A stretch of DNA of 64,000 bases from Asanoa ferruginea (GTDB lineage Bacteria > Actinomycetota > Actinomycetes > Mycobacteriales > Micromonosporaceae). The stretch covers positions 8,990,001 to 9,054,000 of the forward strand of contig NZ_QUMQ01000001.1 of NCBI RefSeq assembly GCF_003387075.1, written 5' to 3'. The position numbers were made by a program, and so were the translations under genes. Under the pieces are notes generated by a model that was not told the origin of the DNA, did no database searches, and saw nothing but the letters and a program-made list of their open reading frames with translations. Shown here in pieces: positions 15,256 to 25,936 of the stretch. Every line of letters begins with the position of its first letter. The first letter of the stretch is position 1.

Positions 15256-15690
15256 CTACTTCTTGCGGGATCCGCGCGGCACCACGAGCCGTGCTCCGCT
15301 CCAGTCCTTGCCGGCGTTGACCGTCGACGTCTGCTGTAGGCCAGCCGTCGGCGCCAACTCGGTGATCTCGCTCGGCTCCACGTGCCCGTCGCGGCCGGCC
15401 TTGGGCGTCAGAAGCCAGACGACGCCGTTGGCGGCCAGCGGGCCGAGTGCGTCGACGAGCATCTCGAAGAGGTCGCCGTCGCCGTCGCGGTACCAGAGCA
15501 GCACCGCGTCGACCACCTCGTCGGTGTCTTCGTCGACCAACTCTCCGGAGCGGTCGGTCAGGGCGTCGCGGAGATCCTGGTCGACGTCGTCGTCGTACCC
15601 CATCTCCATGACGACCATCCCCGGCTCGATCCCGAACCGGTCCGCCAGGCTGCGTACGCCGTCGGCGGCCTGACCAGCGGTCGCGCTCAC
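15256..15690 (-). CDS. DUF3052 family protein
   Basis: 144 residues from GTG 15690, with a GAGGGAGG ribosome site upstream. Contains the family core 'RFGIEPGMVVMEMGYDDDVDQDLR', the acidic stretch 'DEDTDEVVDAVLLWYRDGDGDL' and 'NGVVWLLTPKAGRDGHVEPSEI', all typical of DUF3052 (homologues Rv2239c in M. tuberculosis and counterparts in Streptomyces next to aceE). The function is not known. Predicted cytoplasmic, acidic. Transcribed with the ahpE-like gene 5 nt downstream, suggesting a link to redox defence. Confidence 0.88.
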   Translation of the reverse strand: MSATAGQAADGVRSLADRFGIEPGMVVMEMGYDDDVDQDLRDALTDRSGELVDEDTDEVVDAVLLWYRDGDGDLFEMLVDALGPLAANGVVWLLTPKAGRDGHVEPSEITELAPTAGLQQTSTVNAGKDWSGARLVVPRGSRKK

Positions 15691-15845
15691 TGTTACGTGC
15701 CTCCCTCGTTCGTTGCGATTCCCGCAAAGTCCACACAGTCAGACGCTCACGCGCAAGTGGCGCACCGACCGATCCCGGCTCGATTTTCCGGCCAGCCGGG
15801 TCGAAGGTGCCTACTGACACGGACTTTTCGGGCCCCTCGGGAAAC

Positions 15846-18095
15846 TTACCGTGCCAGGAGCGCTCGGGCACCCTGAGTGATCGCATCCTCCGCGACCAGC
15901 ACTTCCTTGGCCGCCGGACCGAGCGGGACGAAGGAGTCGACGGACGCGATCCGGCTAACAGAACCGACATATCCGGCGTCAACCAGGGCGGCCAGAACTC
16001 CCTCGCCAACACCCCCGGAACGACGTGTCTCGTCCACGACAAGGACCCGCCCGGTCGCCGACGACTCCCGGATCACATCGGCGACCGGGAGCGGCGCGAG
16101 CCAGCGCAGATCGACCACCCGGGCCCCGATGCCCTCGTCGACCAGGCGGGCGGCGACCCGCAGCGACATCCGTACCCCGTTGCCGAAGGTGATGATCGTC
16201 AGATCGTCGGCCGTGCCCACGTTGTAGACCCGCGCCCGGCCGATCGGCACGTGCGCGTCGGACCAGGACGCGGGGCCCAGGTAGGGCGCCAGCCACTCGT
16301 TGTCGCCCTCTTCGTAAAGGTCGCGGGTGTGGTAGAGGGCGATCGGCTCCAGGAACACGCAGACGCTGCCGTCGACCGCCGCCGACGTGAGGCAGGTGCG
16401 CAGCAGCGGCGCGGCGTCGTCGGCCCGCGCCGGCACGGCCACCACCAGGCCCGGGATGTCGCGCAGCACCGCGACCGAGTTGTCGTTGTGGAAGTGCCCG
16501 CCGAAGCCCTCCTGGTAGCCCAGGCCGGCCAGCCGCACCACCATCGGGTTGCGGTAGGCGCCGCCCGAGAAGAACTGCATGCTGGCCGCCTCGCCACGCA
16601 GTTGGTCCTCGGCGTTGTGCAGGTAGGCCAGGTATTGGATCTCCGGAACGGGCAGCATCCCGGCCAGCCCGGAGCCGAGCGCGAGGCCCAGGATCGAGGT
16701 CTCGTCCAGGAGCGTGTCGAAGACCCGGGTGGCGCCGAACTTGTCGCGCAGGCCCTTGGTCACCCCGTACACGCCGCCCTTGATCGCCACGTCCTCGCCG
16801 AAGATCGCCATCTTGGGGTTGGCGAGCATCCCGTCGGCGAGCGCCGCGTTGATCGTCTGGGCCAGGGTCAGCGGGCCGACGTCCTCGGGGAGCCGTTCGC
16901 CGAACGCGGCAGAGCGGTCGGCAGCCGATAGAACCGACAAATCAGCCAGGGTACGGGCGACCCGCACCGGATGCCGCGGCGCGAGCGTGGCGACCACGTC
17001 GGCGGGGTTGGTCAGCTTGGGCTCGCCCAGCACCTCCTCGGCGACCTTGCGGACCAGCCAGCCGACCTCGTCGTAGCGGGCGACGACCTCCTCCGGGACG
17101 GCCAGCCCGGCCTCCACCAGCATCCGGGCGGTCGCCACGACCGGGTCACGGGCCAGGTCGCGCTCGAGGTCGGCGGCCGGCCGGTAGGCCACCTCGGCGT
17201 CGGCGCCGGCGTGCCCCATGAACCGCACCGTCTTCAGGTGCAGCACGGCCGGCCGCCGGGTCCTGCGCACGTGCTCGGCGGCCCGCACCGCGGTCCCGTA
17301 GGCGCCGGCCGGGTCGTCGCCGTCGGCCGCGAAGTAACGCAGGCCCGGCCGCGCCGACAGCGTCGCCTCCACCCAGCCCTGCGGCGACTTCACGCTGATC
17401 CCGATGCCGTTGTCCTCGCAGACCAGCAGCAACGGCAGGCGCAGCCCGGTGTGGTCGATCCAGCCGGCCGTGTTGAGCGCGGCGGTGGCGGTGGCGTGGT
17501 TGACCGACGCGTCGCCGAACGAGCACACCACGATCGCGTCCGGCGGCCAGGGCGCCTCGGAGGTCTCGGTCCCGTTGACCTTGCGGAGCCGCTCGATCGC
17601 GAACGCGGCGCCGACCGCACGGGGCAGGTGTGAGGCGATCGTCGAGGTGGTCGGCACGACGTGGTGCGCCGCGTTGCCGAAGACCTTGTGCCGGCCGCCG
17701 GCGATCGGCTCCAGGGTCGAGGCGACGACCCCGCGCAGCACGTCACGGGCCGCGTCGCCGACCGGATCGGCACCGCCGGCCTGGGCGACCCGGGCGGCGT
17801 AGAACGCGCCTGAGCGGTAGTGCAGCAGGGCCGGGTCGGTGTGCCGGAGCGCGGCGGCGACCACCGCGTTGCTCTCGTGGCCGGCCGAACCGATCGTGTA
17901 GTAACCCTCGCCGAAGCTGCGCAGCCAGCGGGCGGCCAGGTCGAGGTGGCGGCTGGTCAACTGGGCGTCGAACAGGGCACGGGCCAGCTCGGCGGTCATC
18001 CCGTCGGTGAGGTCGGCGGTGCCCGGCACCAGCGCGCCGACGGCCGTCCGGAACCGTTCGTCGAGATCTTGCGGCGTGGTCACGCCGAAAAGCAT
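15846..18095 (-). CDS. fused alpha-beta E1 of a 2-oxoacid (branched-chain type) dehydrogenase
   Basis: 749 residues from ATG 18095. The N-terminal ~350 residues are the E1-alpha fold: '[22 protein letters not shown]', then the thiamine-pyrophosphate motif starting GDAS and ending EDNG. Residues about 395-749 are the E1-beta/transketolase-C fold: '[21 protein letters not shown]', '[17 protein letters not shown]', '[19 protein letters not shown]' and C-terminal '[21 protein letters not shown]'. Separate alpha and beta genes are usual for branched-chain 2-oxoacid dehydrogenase; here they are one polypeptide. It would decarboxylate a 2-oxoacid such as 2-oxoisovalerate and pass the acyl group to a lipoyl E2, which is not encoded nearby. 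Branched acyl-CoA products would prime fatty acid synthesis by FabH. Confidence 0.85.
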   Translation of the reverse strand: MLFGVTTPQDLDERFRTAVGALVPGTADLTDGMTAELARALFDAQLTSRHLDLAARWLRSFGEGYYTIGSAGHESNAVVAAALRHTDPALLHYRSGAFYAARVAQAGGADPVGDAARDVLRGVVASTLEPIAGGRHKVFGNAAHHVVPTTSTIASHLPRAVGAAFAIERLRKVNGTETSEAPWPPDAIVVCSFGDASVNHATATAALNTAGWIDHTGLRLPLLLVCEDNGIGISVKSPQGWVEATLSARPGLRYFAADGDDPAGAYGTAVRAAEHVRRTRRPAVLHLKTVRFMGHAGADAEVAYRPAADLERDLARDPVVATARMLVEAGLAVPEEVVARYDEVGWLVRKVAEEVLGEPKLTNPADVVATLAPRHPVRVARTLADLSVLSAADRSAAFGERLPEDVGPLTLAQTINAALADGMLANPKMAIFGEDVAIKGGVYGVTKGLRDKFGATRVFDTLLDETSILGLALGSGLAGMLPVPEIQYLAYLHNAEDQLRGEAASMQFFSGGAYRNPMVVRLAGLGYQEGFGGHFHNDNSVAVLRDIPGLVVAVPARADDAAPLLRTCLTSAAVDGSVCVFLEPIALYHTRDLYEEGDNEWLAPYLGPASWSDAHVPIGRARVYNVGTADDLTIITFGNGVRMSLRVAARLVDEGIGARVVDLRWLAPLPVADVIRESSATGRVLVVDETRRSGGVGEGVLAALVDAGYVGSVSRIASVDSFVPLGPAAKEVLVAEDAITQGARALLAR

Positions 18096-18188
18096 TACCG
18101 ACGCACGCCACCCACGGCCAGTCACCTGCCCCATCCGCCACGCGGGACCCGCACACGCAACTGCCCGATGATCTCTAGACTTGTCCGG

Positions 18189-18596
18189 ATGCGGAGTCAG
18201 GTGATCACCGTCGAGACGGGGCGGCGCCCCGCCGTGCGCGATGTGACGGCGGAAGCGCAGCAGTTCGTCGCCGGCGAGGGTGACGGCCTGTTGCACGTGT
18301 TCGTCCCGCACGCCACGGCCGGCATCGCGATCATCGAGAGCGGGGCCGGCTCCGACGACCCCGATCTGATGACGGCGATTGACGGTTTCCTGCCCGCCGA
18401 CGACCGCTGGCGCCACCGGCACGGCGCCCGCGGGCACGGCCGTGACCACGTGGTTCCGGCCTTCGTCGCCCCGTACGCGTCGATCCCGGTTCTTGGTGGT
18501 CGGTTGGCCCTGGGCACCTGGCAGTCCATCTGCCTGGTCGACACCAACGGTGACAACGCTGTCCGTCAGGTCCGGTTTTCGTTCCTTCCGGGGTGA
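18189..18596 (+). CDS. YjbQ (UPF0047) family protein
   Basis: 135 residues from ATG 18189. Compact single-domain protein with the signature '[18 protein letters not shown]' (H and HAT motif), 'DDRWRHRHG' and '[17 protein letters not shown]', the C-terminal 'W/Q...D.NG' being the family mark. The fold is the YjbQ barrel with conserved His/Asp/Glu; thiamin-phosphate synthase side activity is known in E. coli. Divergent from the fused E1 gene (93 nt between starts) and 147 nt before aceE, both thiamine-diphosphate enzymes, which is suggestive but not proof of a cofactor link. Confidence 0.85.
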   Translation: MRSQVITVETGRRPAVRDVTAEAQQFVAGEGDGLLHVFVPHATAGIAIIESGAGSDDPDLMTAIDGFLPADDRWRHRHGARGHGRDHVVPAFVAPYASIPVLGGRLALGTWQSICLVDTNGDNAVRQVRFSFLPG

Positions 18597-18622
18597 GTTA
18601 CCGGACAGTAGCTGTGTCGAGT

Positions 18623-18643
18623 GTCGCGTCTGTAGTACGCGAC
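18623..18643. promoter_or_regulatory. inverted repeat upstream of aceE
   Basis: GTCGCGT (18623-18629) and ACGCGAC (18637-18643) form a perfect 7-bp dyad with a 7-nt spacer, in the 147-nt gap before aceE. Could be an operator for aceE or a weak terminator for yjbQ; unresolved. Confidence 0.3.
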
Positions 18644-18743
18644 GTGACGCCAGGGCGTGAAACGGGGCAGGATGGCGTTGGAGACGAATCCCACACCCGG
18701 GACACTTGGCTCCGAAATGTCAGTCGTCCCCACAATCTGAGGA

Positions 18744-21500
18744 ATGCCTGTGGCTACGGAACGCAAGCGCCCGGTGATCAGTGACGGCCTGCCGAGCCAG
18801 CTTCCGGACATCGACCCTGAGGAAACCGCCGAATGGGTCGAGTCTCTCGACGGAGTCATCGACGCGGGCGGCGCCAAGCGCGCCCGATATGTGATGTTGC
18901 GGTTGCTGGAGCGGGCGCGCGAGCGCAATATCGGCGTCCCCCCGCTGACCACCACCGACTACATCAACACGATTCCGCCGGAGCGAGAGCCCTGGTTCCC
19001 CGGTGACGAGTTCGTCGAGCGGCGGATCCGCGCCTACATCCGGTGGAACGCCGCGATGCTGGTGCACCGCGCGCAGCGCCCCGAGATCGGCGTCGGCGGG
19101 CACATCTCGACCTACGCCAGCGCCGCGGCGCTCTACGAGGTCGGCTTCAACCACTTCTTCCGCGGCCGCAACCACCCCGGCGGTGGCGACCAGATCTACT
19201 ACCAGGGCCACGCGTCCCCGGGCATGTACGCCCGCGCGTTCATGGAGGGTCGCCTCTCCGAGGAGCGCCTCGACGGCTTCCGCCAGGAGCTCTCGCACGC
19301 CGGGCTCGGCGGCGGCCTGCCGTCCTACCCGCACCCGCGGCTCATGCCCGACTTCTGGGAGTTCCCGACGGTCTCGATGGGCCTCGGCGGGCTCAACGCG
19401 ATCTACCAGGCCCGGTTCAACCGCTACCTCCAGCACCGGGGCATCAAGGACACGTCCGACCAGCACGTATGGGCGTTCCTCGGCGACGGCGAGATGGACG
19501 AGCCGGAGTCGCTCGGCGCGATCGGCCTGGCGGCCCGCGAAGAGCTCGACAACCTGACCTTCGTGATCAACTGCAACCTGCAGCGCCTCGACGGCCCGGT
19601 CCGCGGCAACGGCAAGGTCATCCAGGAGCTGGAGTCCTACTTCCGCGGCGCCGGCTGGAACGTCATCAAGGTCGTCTGGGGCCGCGAGTGGGACCCGCTG
19701 CTGGCCGCCGACTCCGACGGCGCGCTGGTCAACCTGATGAACAGCACGCCCGACGGCGACTACCAGACCTACAAGGCCGAGTCCGGCGCGTACGTCCGCG
19801 AGCACTTCTTCGGTCGTGACCCGCGGACCCGCAAGATGGTCGAGAACTTCTCCGACGACGAGATCTGGAACCTCAAGCGCGGCGGGCACGACTACCGGAA
19901 GATCTACGCGGCCTACAAGGCGGCGACGGAGCACACCGGCCAGCCGACGGTCATCCTGGCGAAGACGATCAAGGGCTGGACCCTGGGCTCGTCGTTCGAG
20001 GGCCGCAACGCGACCCACCAGATGAAGAAGCTGACGCTCGACGACCTGAAGACGTTCCGCGACCGCCTCTACCTGGATATCTCTGACAAGCAGCTCGAGG
20101 ACAACCCCTACCTGCCGCCTTACATCCGGCCGGAGGACAAGTCCGACGAGATGGAATACCTGCACGAGCGGCGGCGCGCGCTGGGCGGTTACCTGCCGTC
20201 GCGCAACACCAAGGTGATCCCGCTCCAGATCCCGGGCAGCGAGCGGTTCGGCGACGTCAAGCGGGGTTCCGGCAAGCAGAAGATCGCCACCACCATGGCC
20301 TTCGTACGCCTGCTCAAGGACATCATGAAGGACCGCGCGTTCGGTGACCGGTGGGTGCCGATCATCCCGGACGAGGCCCGCACCTTCGGCATGGACTCGC
20401 TGTTCCCGACGAAGAAGATCTACTCGCCGCACGGGCAGAACTACACCCCGGTCGACCGGGAGCTGTTCCTGTCCTACAAGGAGGCGCTCGGCGGGCAGAT
20501 CCTGCACGAGGGCATCAACGAGGCGGGTTCGGTGGCCTCGTTCACCGCGGCCGGGTCTTCTTACGCCACGCATGGCGAGCCGATGATCCCGCTCTACATC
20601 TTCTATTCGATGTTCGGCTTCCAGCGCACCGGCGACGGCTTCTGGGCCGCGGCCGACCAGATGACGCGGGGCTTCGTGCTCGGCGCCACGGCTGGCAGGA
20701 CGACTTTGAACGGAGAGGGCCTCCAGCACGAAGACGGCCACTCCCACCTGCTCGCGGCCACCAACCCGGCCGTCGTCGGCTGGGACCCGGCGTTCGCGTT
20801 CGAGATCGCGCACATCGTCGAGCGCGGCCTGCACCGGATGTACGGCGAGGACCCGGAGAACGTCTTCTACTACCTCACCCTCTACAACGAGCCGATCCTC
20901 CAGCCCGCCGAGCCGGTCGACGTCGACGTGGAAGGCCTGCTGAAGGGCATCTACCGCTACTCGCCCGCACCGGCGGTCGAGGGCGGCGGCATCAAGGCCA
21001 ACGTCCTGGCGTCAGGCACGGCCATGCAGTGGGCGCTCAAGGCACAGCAGCTGCTGGCCCAGGACTGGGGCGTCGCGGCCGACGTCTGGTCGGTCACGTC
21101 GTGGACCGAGCTACGCCGCGACGCGGTGCAGACCGAGGAATACAACCTGATGCACCCGGGCAGCGAGCCGCGGGTCCCCTACATCCGCCGCAAGCTGGCG
21201 GGTGCCGACGGCCCGGTGGTCGCGGTCAGCGACTTCATGCGCGCGGTGCCCGACCTGATCTCGCGCTGGGTCCCGGGCGACTACACGTCGCTGGGCACCG
21301 ACGGCTTCGGCCTGTCCGACACCCGGCACGCCCTGCGCCGCCACTTCCACGTCGACGCCGAGTCGGTGGCCGTGGCGACCCTGCGGCAGCTGGCCCTCCG
21401 CGGCGAGATCGCCCCGGCGATCCCGGTCGAGGCGGCCCGCAAGTACGCGATCGACGACGTCAACGCCGCACCCGTGGGCGAGACCGGCGGCGACTCGTAG
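18744..21500 (+). CDS. aceE: pyruvate dehydrogenase E1 component, homodimeric type
   Basis: 918 residues from ATG 18744, with GAGG 3-6 nt upstream. Full-length AceE: N-terminal helices, then the thiamine-diphosphate motif GDGEMDEPE at about 247-255 ending '[18 protein letters not shown]' at about 274, and '[39 protein letters not shown]' in the middle domain. It decarboxylates pyruvate and transfers the acetyl group to the lipoyl E2 of the PDH complex, feeding acetyl-CoA to fatty acid synthesis. In M. tuberculosis (Rv2241) the next gene is the FasR-like regulator and then fabD; here that block lies 10 kb away. Terminates at the hairpin at 21515. Confidence 0.95.
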   Translation: MPVATERKRPVISDGLPSQLPDIDPEETAEWVESLDGVIDAGGAKRARYVMLRLLERARERNIGVPPLTTTDYINTIPPEREPWFPGDEFVERRIRAYIRWNAAMLVHRAQRPEIGVGGHISTYASAAALYEVGFNHFFRGRNHPGGGDQIYYQGHASPGMYARAFMEGRLSEERLDGFRQELSHAGLGGGLPSYPHPRLMPDFWEFPTVSMGLGGLNAIYQARFNRYLQHRGIKDTSDQHVWAFLGDGEMDEPESLGAIGLAAREELDNLTFVINCNLQRLDGPVRGNGKVIQELESYFRGAGWNVIKVVWGREWDPLLAADSDGALVNLMNSTPDGDYQTYKAESGAYVREHFFGRDPRTRKMVENFSDDEIWNLKRGGHDYRKIYAAYKAATEHTGQPTVILAKTIKGWTLGSSFEGRNATHQMKKLTLDDLKTFRDRLYLDISDKQLEDNPYLPPYIRPEDKSDEMEYLHERRRALGGYLPSRNTKVIPLQIPGSERFGDVKRGSGKQKIATTMAFVRLLKDIMKDRAFGDRWVPIIPDEARTFGMDSLFPTKKIYSPHGQNYTPVDRELFLSYKEALGGQILHEGINEAGSVASFTAAGSSYATHGEPMIPLYIFYSMFGFQRTGDGFWAAADQMTRGFVLGATAGRTTLNGEGLQHEDGHSHLLAATNPAVVGWDPAFAFEIAHIVERGLHRMYGEDPENVFYYLTLYNEPILQPAEPVDVDVEGLLKGIYRYSPAPAVEGGGIKANVLASGTAMQWALKAQQLLAQDWGVAADVWSVTSWTELRRDAVQTEEYNLMHPGSEPRVPYIRRKLAGADGPVVAVSDFMRAVPDLISRWVPGDYTSLGTDGFGLSDTRHALRRHFHVDAESVAVATLRQLALRGEIAPAIPVEAARKYAIDDVNAAPVGETGGDS

Positions 21501-21514
21501 GTCTGTTCGTTCGA

Positions 21515-21550
21515 AAAGGGCGCCCCGCTTCTGCTTGCGAGGCGCCCTTT
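21515..21550. terminator. bidirectional terminator between aceE and pectate lyase
   Basis: AAAGGGCGCC (21515-21524) pairs perfectly with GGCGCCCTTT (21541-21550), with a 16-nt loop. The A-run and T-run at the stem ends serve both converging genes (stops at 21500 and 21561). Confidence 0.88.
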
Positions 21551-21560
21551 CCGTTCCCGG

Positions 21561-23102
21561 TCAGCTGGCGTAGGTCTCGAACTCGGCGACCCTTGGGGTG
21601 GCGGTCGAGCTGGTGATGTCGAAGGTGATCTTCTTCGCCGACGTGCGCGCGAAGGTGATGACCCCGGCCCGGCTGCCGGTGGCCAGCACCGCGCCCGTGT
21701 CGCCGTTCAGCACCCGCCAGTTGCCGATCGCGCCCGTCGCGCCGGAGGCCTCCCGGATGTTGATCCGGGACACCGACGTGGCCGCGCTCCACTTGATGGA
21801 GATCGAACCGGTCGCGCCCGCCGGGGACCAGTAGGTCGCCAGGTCGCCGTCGCGGACGTTGCCGTAGCTCGTGCCGCTGGCCTTGCTCGAGCCGTCGGCG
21901 CCCGCGCCGATGCTCAGGTTCGTGCCACTGGGCGGATTGGTCGGGCCCTGCGTGGGTGGCGGGGTGGTCGGGTTCTGCGTCGGGTTGCCGGTCGGCGGCG
22001 TGGTTGGCGAGCAACTGCCGTTGGAGACCTGCAAGCCGCGGTTCGCGCCCGCCGTCGCGGCGACCACGCTGGGCACACAGGAGGCGCCGTCCAACGTGAA
22101 CGCATAAGGGATGCTCACCGTCGTGTTCGAGGTGACGTTCGGGCCCGCCGGGTTGTTGTCCGAACCCGGCGCCGACCAGGTCACGTTGTCGAAGATGTTG
22201 CCGTTGACCTGCCAGGTGCCGGCCTCGCTCGTGTAGAACGTGCCCAGCACGTCCTTCGAGTTCTTGAAGTAGTTGTTGTCGACCCGGGCGCGGGCGCCGG
22301 CCCGCGAGTTGATGCCCGACTCGTGCAGGCTCACGTAGTAGTTGTTGTAGATGTGCGCGATGCCGCCGCGCAGCAGGGGCGTACGCGAGTCGATGTTCTC
22401 GTAAAGGTTGTGGTGGAACGTCACGAAGCCGTTGCTGCGGTCGCTCTCGCTCGACCCGATCAGGCCGCCGCGGCCCGAGTTGCGCAGCGTGCTGTAGGAC
22501 AGCGTCACATACTGCGTGTTGTCCTTCATGTCGAAGAGGCCGTCGAAGCCGGCGTCCTCACCACCCGACGCGAGCAGGTTGACGTGGTCGACCCAGACGT
22601 TGCGGACGGTGCTCTCCATGCCGATCGCGTCGCCGCCGTTTGACGTGGGCGAGCCTGACTTCTTGACGTTCTGGACCGTCACGTTCTGGATGATGATGTT
22701 GCTGGCCTCGCGGATGTGGATGCCCAACTGGTCGAAGACCGCGCCGCTGCCGACGCCGACGATCGTGACGTTGCTGATCTGCTTGAGCTCGATCACCCCT
22801 GCGGCGGTGTTGCAGCTCGCGCCGGAGACCTTGGTCGTGTTGCCGTGGTTGATGGTGCCCTCGACCTGGATGACGATCGGGGTGCTGCTGCTGGCCCGGC
22901 CGCACAGGGCCGCGTGGATGGCCGTGCCGGTCGTGGCCCGCACCGTCTGCCCGCCCGCGCCGCCGGTCGTGCCGCCGTTCTGCGTCGCATAGCCGGTCAC
23001 GCCGCCGACCGCCGCCGACGCCTCGGGGATCGCCAGGACCAACGCTCCGACCACGGCCGCCGCGGCCGTCGCGGCCAGTGGCACCAGGACTCGTCTCATC
23101 AT
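21561..23102 (-). CDS. secreted PL1 pectate lyase with C-terminal discoidin-like binding module
   Basis: 513 residues from the first of two ATGs (23102), with AAGGTGG 3 nt before it. Signal peptide 1-30 (A-S-A|AVGGV). The PL1 parallel beta-helix covers about 31-365: 'VTGYATQNGGTTGG', 'IELKQISNVTIVGVG', 'WVDHVNLL', the Ca-binding 'FDMKDN' (Asp191, Asp194) and the RxPxxR motif at 240-245 whose Arg is catalytic in the family. A Pro/Thr linker (366-392) leads to a C-terminal F5/8C-type module (395-513). It cleaves polygalacturonate by Ca-dependent beta-elimination outside the cell. Divergent from the GH1 gene across a LacI-type site at 23158. Confidence 0.9.
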   Translation of the reverse strand: MMRRVLVPLAATAAAAVVGALVLAIPEASAAVGGVTGYATQNGGTTGGAGGQTVRATTGTAIHAALCGRASSSTPIVIQVEGTINHGNTTKVSGASCNTAAGVIELKQISNVTIVGVGSGAVFDQLGIHIREASNIIIQNVTVQNVKKSGSPTSNGGDAIGMESTVRNVWVDHVNLLASGGEDAGFDGLFDMKDNTQYVTLSYSTLRNSGRGGLIGSSESDRSNGFVTFHHNLYENIDSRTPLLRGGIAHIYNNYYVSLHESGINSRAGARARVDNNYFKNSKDVLGTFYTSEAGTWQVNGNIFDNVTWSAPGSDNNPAGPNVTSNTTVSIPYAFTLDGASCVPSVVAATAGANRGLQVSNGSCSPTTPPTGNPTQNPTTPPPTQGPTNPPSGTNLSIGAGADGSSKASGTSYGNVRDGDLATYWSPAGATGSISIKWSAATSVSRINIREASGATGAIGNWRVLNGDTGAVLATGSRAGVITFARTSAKKITFDITSSTATPRVAEFETYAS

Positions 23103-23157
23103 CGTCCACCTTCGTAACACGGGGGTAAGGGATCGAAAATTGACGATGTCAACGTTA

Positions 23158-23171
23158 GGAAAGCGCTTACC
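23158..23171. promoter_or_regulatory. LacI-type operator in the divergent pel / GH1 promoter
   Basis: GGAAAGCGCTTACC is a 14-bp near-palindrome with central AGCGCT, the usual form of LacI/GalR-family sites. It lies 56 nt from the pel start and 126 nt from the GH1 start. No LacI gene is in the window. Confidence 0.55.
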
Positions 23172-23297
23172 TGACGCACAAGAGCTGGCATGTGCAGGTT
23201 TGTTGCAGTGCCTCTCGACGTGCGGATCATCCGGGGTTAAAGTCCGAGCCAGTCTCGGCTTACCGGCCGGTAACGACCTGAGGGGGCGCGGAAGCTG

Positions 23298-24614
23298 ATG
23301 CCGGAGCTGCCTGGCGGATTCCTGTGGGGGGTGTCCACCTCCGCCTACCAGATCGAGGGCGCGGTGCACGCCGGCGGGCGTGGCGCGTCGGTCTGGGACA
23401 CCTTCAGCGCGACACCCGGCCGTATCGTCGACGGGACCACCGGCGCGATCGCGACCGACTCCTACCACCGCTACGCCGACGACGTCGCGCTGATGCGCGA
23501 GCTCGGTGTCGGCGCCTACCGGTTCTCCGTGGCGTGGCCGCGGATCCAGCCCGACGGCACCGGTCCGGCCAACGCCGCCGGGCTCGATCACTACGAGCGG
23601 CTGGTCGACGCGCTGCTCGACGCCGGCATCGCGCCCGTCGCCACCCTGTTCCACTGGGACCTGCCGCAGGCGCTCCAGGACCGCGGCGGCTGGCTGTCCC
23701 GGGAGACCGCACACCGCTTCGGCGAGTACGCGGCCCTGGTCGCCGGCCGGCTCGGCGACCGGGTGCGGATGTGGATCACGCTGAACGAGCCGTTCGTGCA
23801 CATGTCGCTCGGCTACGCGCTGGGCACCCACGCGCCGGGCGAGCAGTTGCTCTTCGGCGCCTTCCCGGTGGCGCACCACCAGCTCCTCGGGCACGGGCTC
23901 GCCGTCGCCGCGCTGCGCGACCACTCCAACAGCCCGGTCACGATCGCCAACAACTACTCCCCCGCGCGGCCGGCGAGCCACGACCCCGCCGATCTGGCGG
24001 CCGCCGCGGCCTATGACGCGCTGCAGAACCGGGTGTTCACCGACCCGCTCTTCGGCCTGGGCTACCCCGAGGGCGCCGCCGACCTGTCGGTGGTCCGCGA
24101 GGGCGACCTCGACGTGATCGCGGCGCCGATCGACGCGCTGGGGGTCAACTACTACAACCCGACGGGGGTACGCGGTCCCGAGGACGGGAGTCCCCTGCCG
24201 TTCGAGATCGTGCCGCTGGACGGCTACCCGACCACGGCCTTCGGCTGGCCGGTCGCCCCCGACGGGCTGCGCGAGCTGCTGGTGCAACTGCACGGGCGCT
24301 ACGGTGCCGCGCTGCCGCCGATCTACATCACCGAGAGCGGCTGCGCCTACGACGACGTGGTCGGTCCCGACGGTTCGTGCGCCGACCCGGAGCGGATCGC
24401 CTACCTCGACGCGCATCTGGCCGCGCTGGCCGACGCGCAGGCCGACGGGGTCGACGTGCGCGGCTACTTCGTCTGGTCGCTGCTCGACAACTGGGAGTGG
24501 GCCGAGGGATTCACCAAGCGGTTCGGGCTGGTGCACGTCGACTTCGACACGCAGACGCGTACCCCCAAGAGCTCCTTCGCCTGGTTGCGGGAGCGCATCC
24601 GTGACCACCGTTGA
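23298..24614 (+). CDS. GH1 beta-glucosidase
   Basis: 438 residues from ATG 23298 (GGAAG ribosome site). Complete GH1 barrel: N-terminal signature 'FLWGVSTSAYQIEGA', acid/base Glu164 in TLNEP, nucleophile Glu346 in ITESG, and 'FVWSLLDNWEWAEGF.KRFGLVHVD' near the C-terminus. No signal peptide, so cytoplasmic; it hydrolyses beta-glucosides (cellobiose or plant glycosides) imported by the MFS transporter whose GTG start overlaps its end by 14 nt. Probably regulated with the pectate lyase by the operator at 23158. Confidence 0.93.
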   Translation: MPELPGGFLWGVSTSAYQIEGAVHAGGRGASVWDTFSATPGRIVDGTTGAIATDSYHRYADDVALMRELGVGAYRFSVAWPRIQPDGTGPANAAGLDHYERLVDALLDAGIAPVATLFHWDLPQALQDRGGWLSRETAHRFGEYAALVAGRLGDRVRMWITLNEPFVHMSLGYALGTHAPGEQLLFGAFPVAHHQLLGHGLAVAALRDHSNSPVTIANNYSPARPASHDPADLAAAAAYDALQNRVFTDPLFGLGYPEGAADLSVVREGDLDVIAAPIDALGVNYYNPTGVRGPEDGSPLPFEIVPLDGYPTTAFGWPVAPDGLRELLVQLHGRYGAALPPIYITESGCAYDDVVGPDGSCADPERIAYLDAHLAALADAQADGVDVRGYFVWSLLDNWEWAEGFTKRFGLVHVDFDTQTRTPKSSFAWLRERIRDHR

Positions 24615-25878
24615 CCCGGAGGCGTCCGCCCTACCGGCGGCGCTGGCCGAGCCGACGGTCCGGGTCCGGCGGGGCTGGATCGCGCTGCTGTTCTCGGCCA
24701 ACCTGGGCGTCTGGATGGCATTCTTCACGCCGATCCAGATCCTGCTGCCCAACCAGGTCGCCGCGATCGCGCCGGACCACAAGGAGACGGCGCTGGCCTG
24801 GGCGATGGGCTTCGGCGCGCTGGCGGCGATCGTCGCCAACCCGCTAGCCGGCGCGTTCTCCGACCGCACCTGCCTGACCATCGGCGGGCGGGTGCTCGGC
24901 CGCCGGCACGTCTGGACCGTCGCCGGCGCCGTCTTCGGGTCGCTGTCGCTGCTGTTGCTGGCCCAGCAGCACACGATCCTCGGTGTCACGCTCGCCTGGG
25001 TCGCCGCGCAGGCCGCCTTCAACGCCATGCTGGCCGCCCTGACCGCCGCGCTGCCCGACCGGGTGCCGGTCGACCAGCGGGGCCGGGTGTCCGGGTGGGC
25101 CGGCATCCCGCAGGCGCTCGGCCTGGTGATCGGCGCGGTGCTGGTGACCACGCTGTTCACCGGCAACGCCTCGGGCTACGTGGCCGTCGCGGTCGCCGTA
25201 CTCCTGCTGGGTCTGCCGTTCGCGTTCTTCACCGGCGACGACCCGCTGCCGCGCGAGCACCGGCCACCGTTCTCGCTGCGCACGCTGGTGCGCGGCATGT
25301 GGATCAGCCCGAAGCAGCACCCGGACTTCGCCTGGGCCTGGGGCACCCGGTTCCTGGTGCAGGTCGGCAACGCGCTCGGCACCCTCTACCTGCTCTATTT
25401 CCTCGAAGACGGGGTGCACTACGCCGACCCCGAGGGCGGGCTGCTGATCCTGATCCTGCTCTACACGGCCGGCATGATGGCCACGGCCGTGGTCGCCGGG
25501 CGGATGTCGGACCGGTCCGGCAAGCGCAAGGTGTTCGTGATCTGGTCGGGCATCATCATGGCGGTGGCCGCGCTGATCCTGGCGATCTGGCCGGTCTGGA
25601 TGGCGGCCGTCGTCGCGGCGGTGCTGCTCGGCGCGGGCTACGGGGCCTACCTGGCCGTCGACGCGGCGCTGATCACCCAGGTGCTGCCGGCGGCGACCAC
25701 CCGGGGCAAGGACCTCGGCGTGATCAACATCGCCAACTCGGCACCGCAGGCGCTCGGGCCGTTCGCGGCCGCCTGGATCGTGGTCTACCTGGGCGGCTAC
25801 CCGACCCTGTTCGCCGCGACCGCGGTGATCACCCTGCTGGGCAGCGTGCTGGTCCGGAAGATCCGCTCGGTACCGTAA
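24601..25878 (+). CDS. MFS sugar/glycoside transporter
   Basis: 425 residues from GTG 24601, starting 14 nt inside the GH1 gene. Twelve predicted TMs with a charged middle loop (about residues 215-235, '[20 protein letters not shown]'), the MFS signature GAFSDRT after TM2 and '[12 protein letters not shown]' after TM8. The coupling to a beta-glucosidase indicates import of a glucoside or disaccharide. Predicted to sit in the cytoplasmic membrane; the substrate is inferred from the operon only. It ends 58 nt before the gltX start. Confidence 0.87.
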   Translation: MTTVDPEASALPAALAEPTVRVRRGWIALLFSANLGVWMAFFTPIQILLPNQVAAIAPDHKETALAWAMGFGALAAIVANPLAGAFSDRTCLTIGGRVLGRRHVWTVAGAVFGSLSLLLLAQQHTILGVTLAWVAAQAAFNAMLAALTAALPDRVPVDQRGRVSGWAGIPQALGLVIGAVLVTTLFTGNASGYVAVAVAVLLLGLPFAFFTGDDPLPREHRPPFSLRTLVRGMWISPKQHPDFAWAWGTRFLVQVGNALGTLYLLYFLEDGVHYADPEGGLLILILLYTAGMMATAVVAGRMSDRSGKRKVFVIWSGIIMAVAALILAIWPVWMAAVVAAVLLGAGYGAYLAVDAALITQVLPAATTRGKDLGVINIANSAPQALGPFAAAWIVVYLGGYPTLFAATAVITLLGSVLVRKIRSVP

Positions 25879-25936
25879 GAACCGGACATTAAACCTGGTG
25901 GCGGCCCACCCCGGGGGCAACCGTAGGCTGGACCGC

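Noticed and set aside
23103-25166. Extension of the pectate lyase frame to a 1201-residue protein
   Set aside because: The extension lies over GH1, MFS and the promoter, in antisense; the signal peptide and ribosome site fix the start at 23102.
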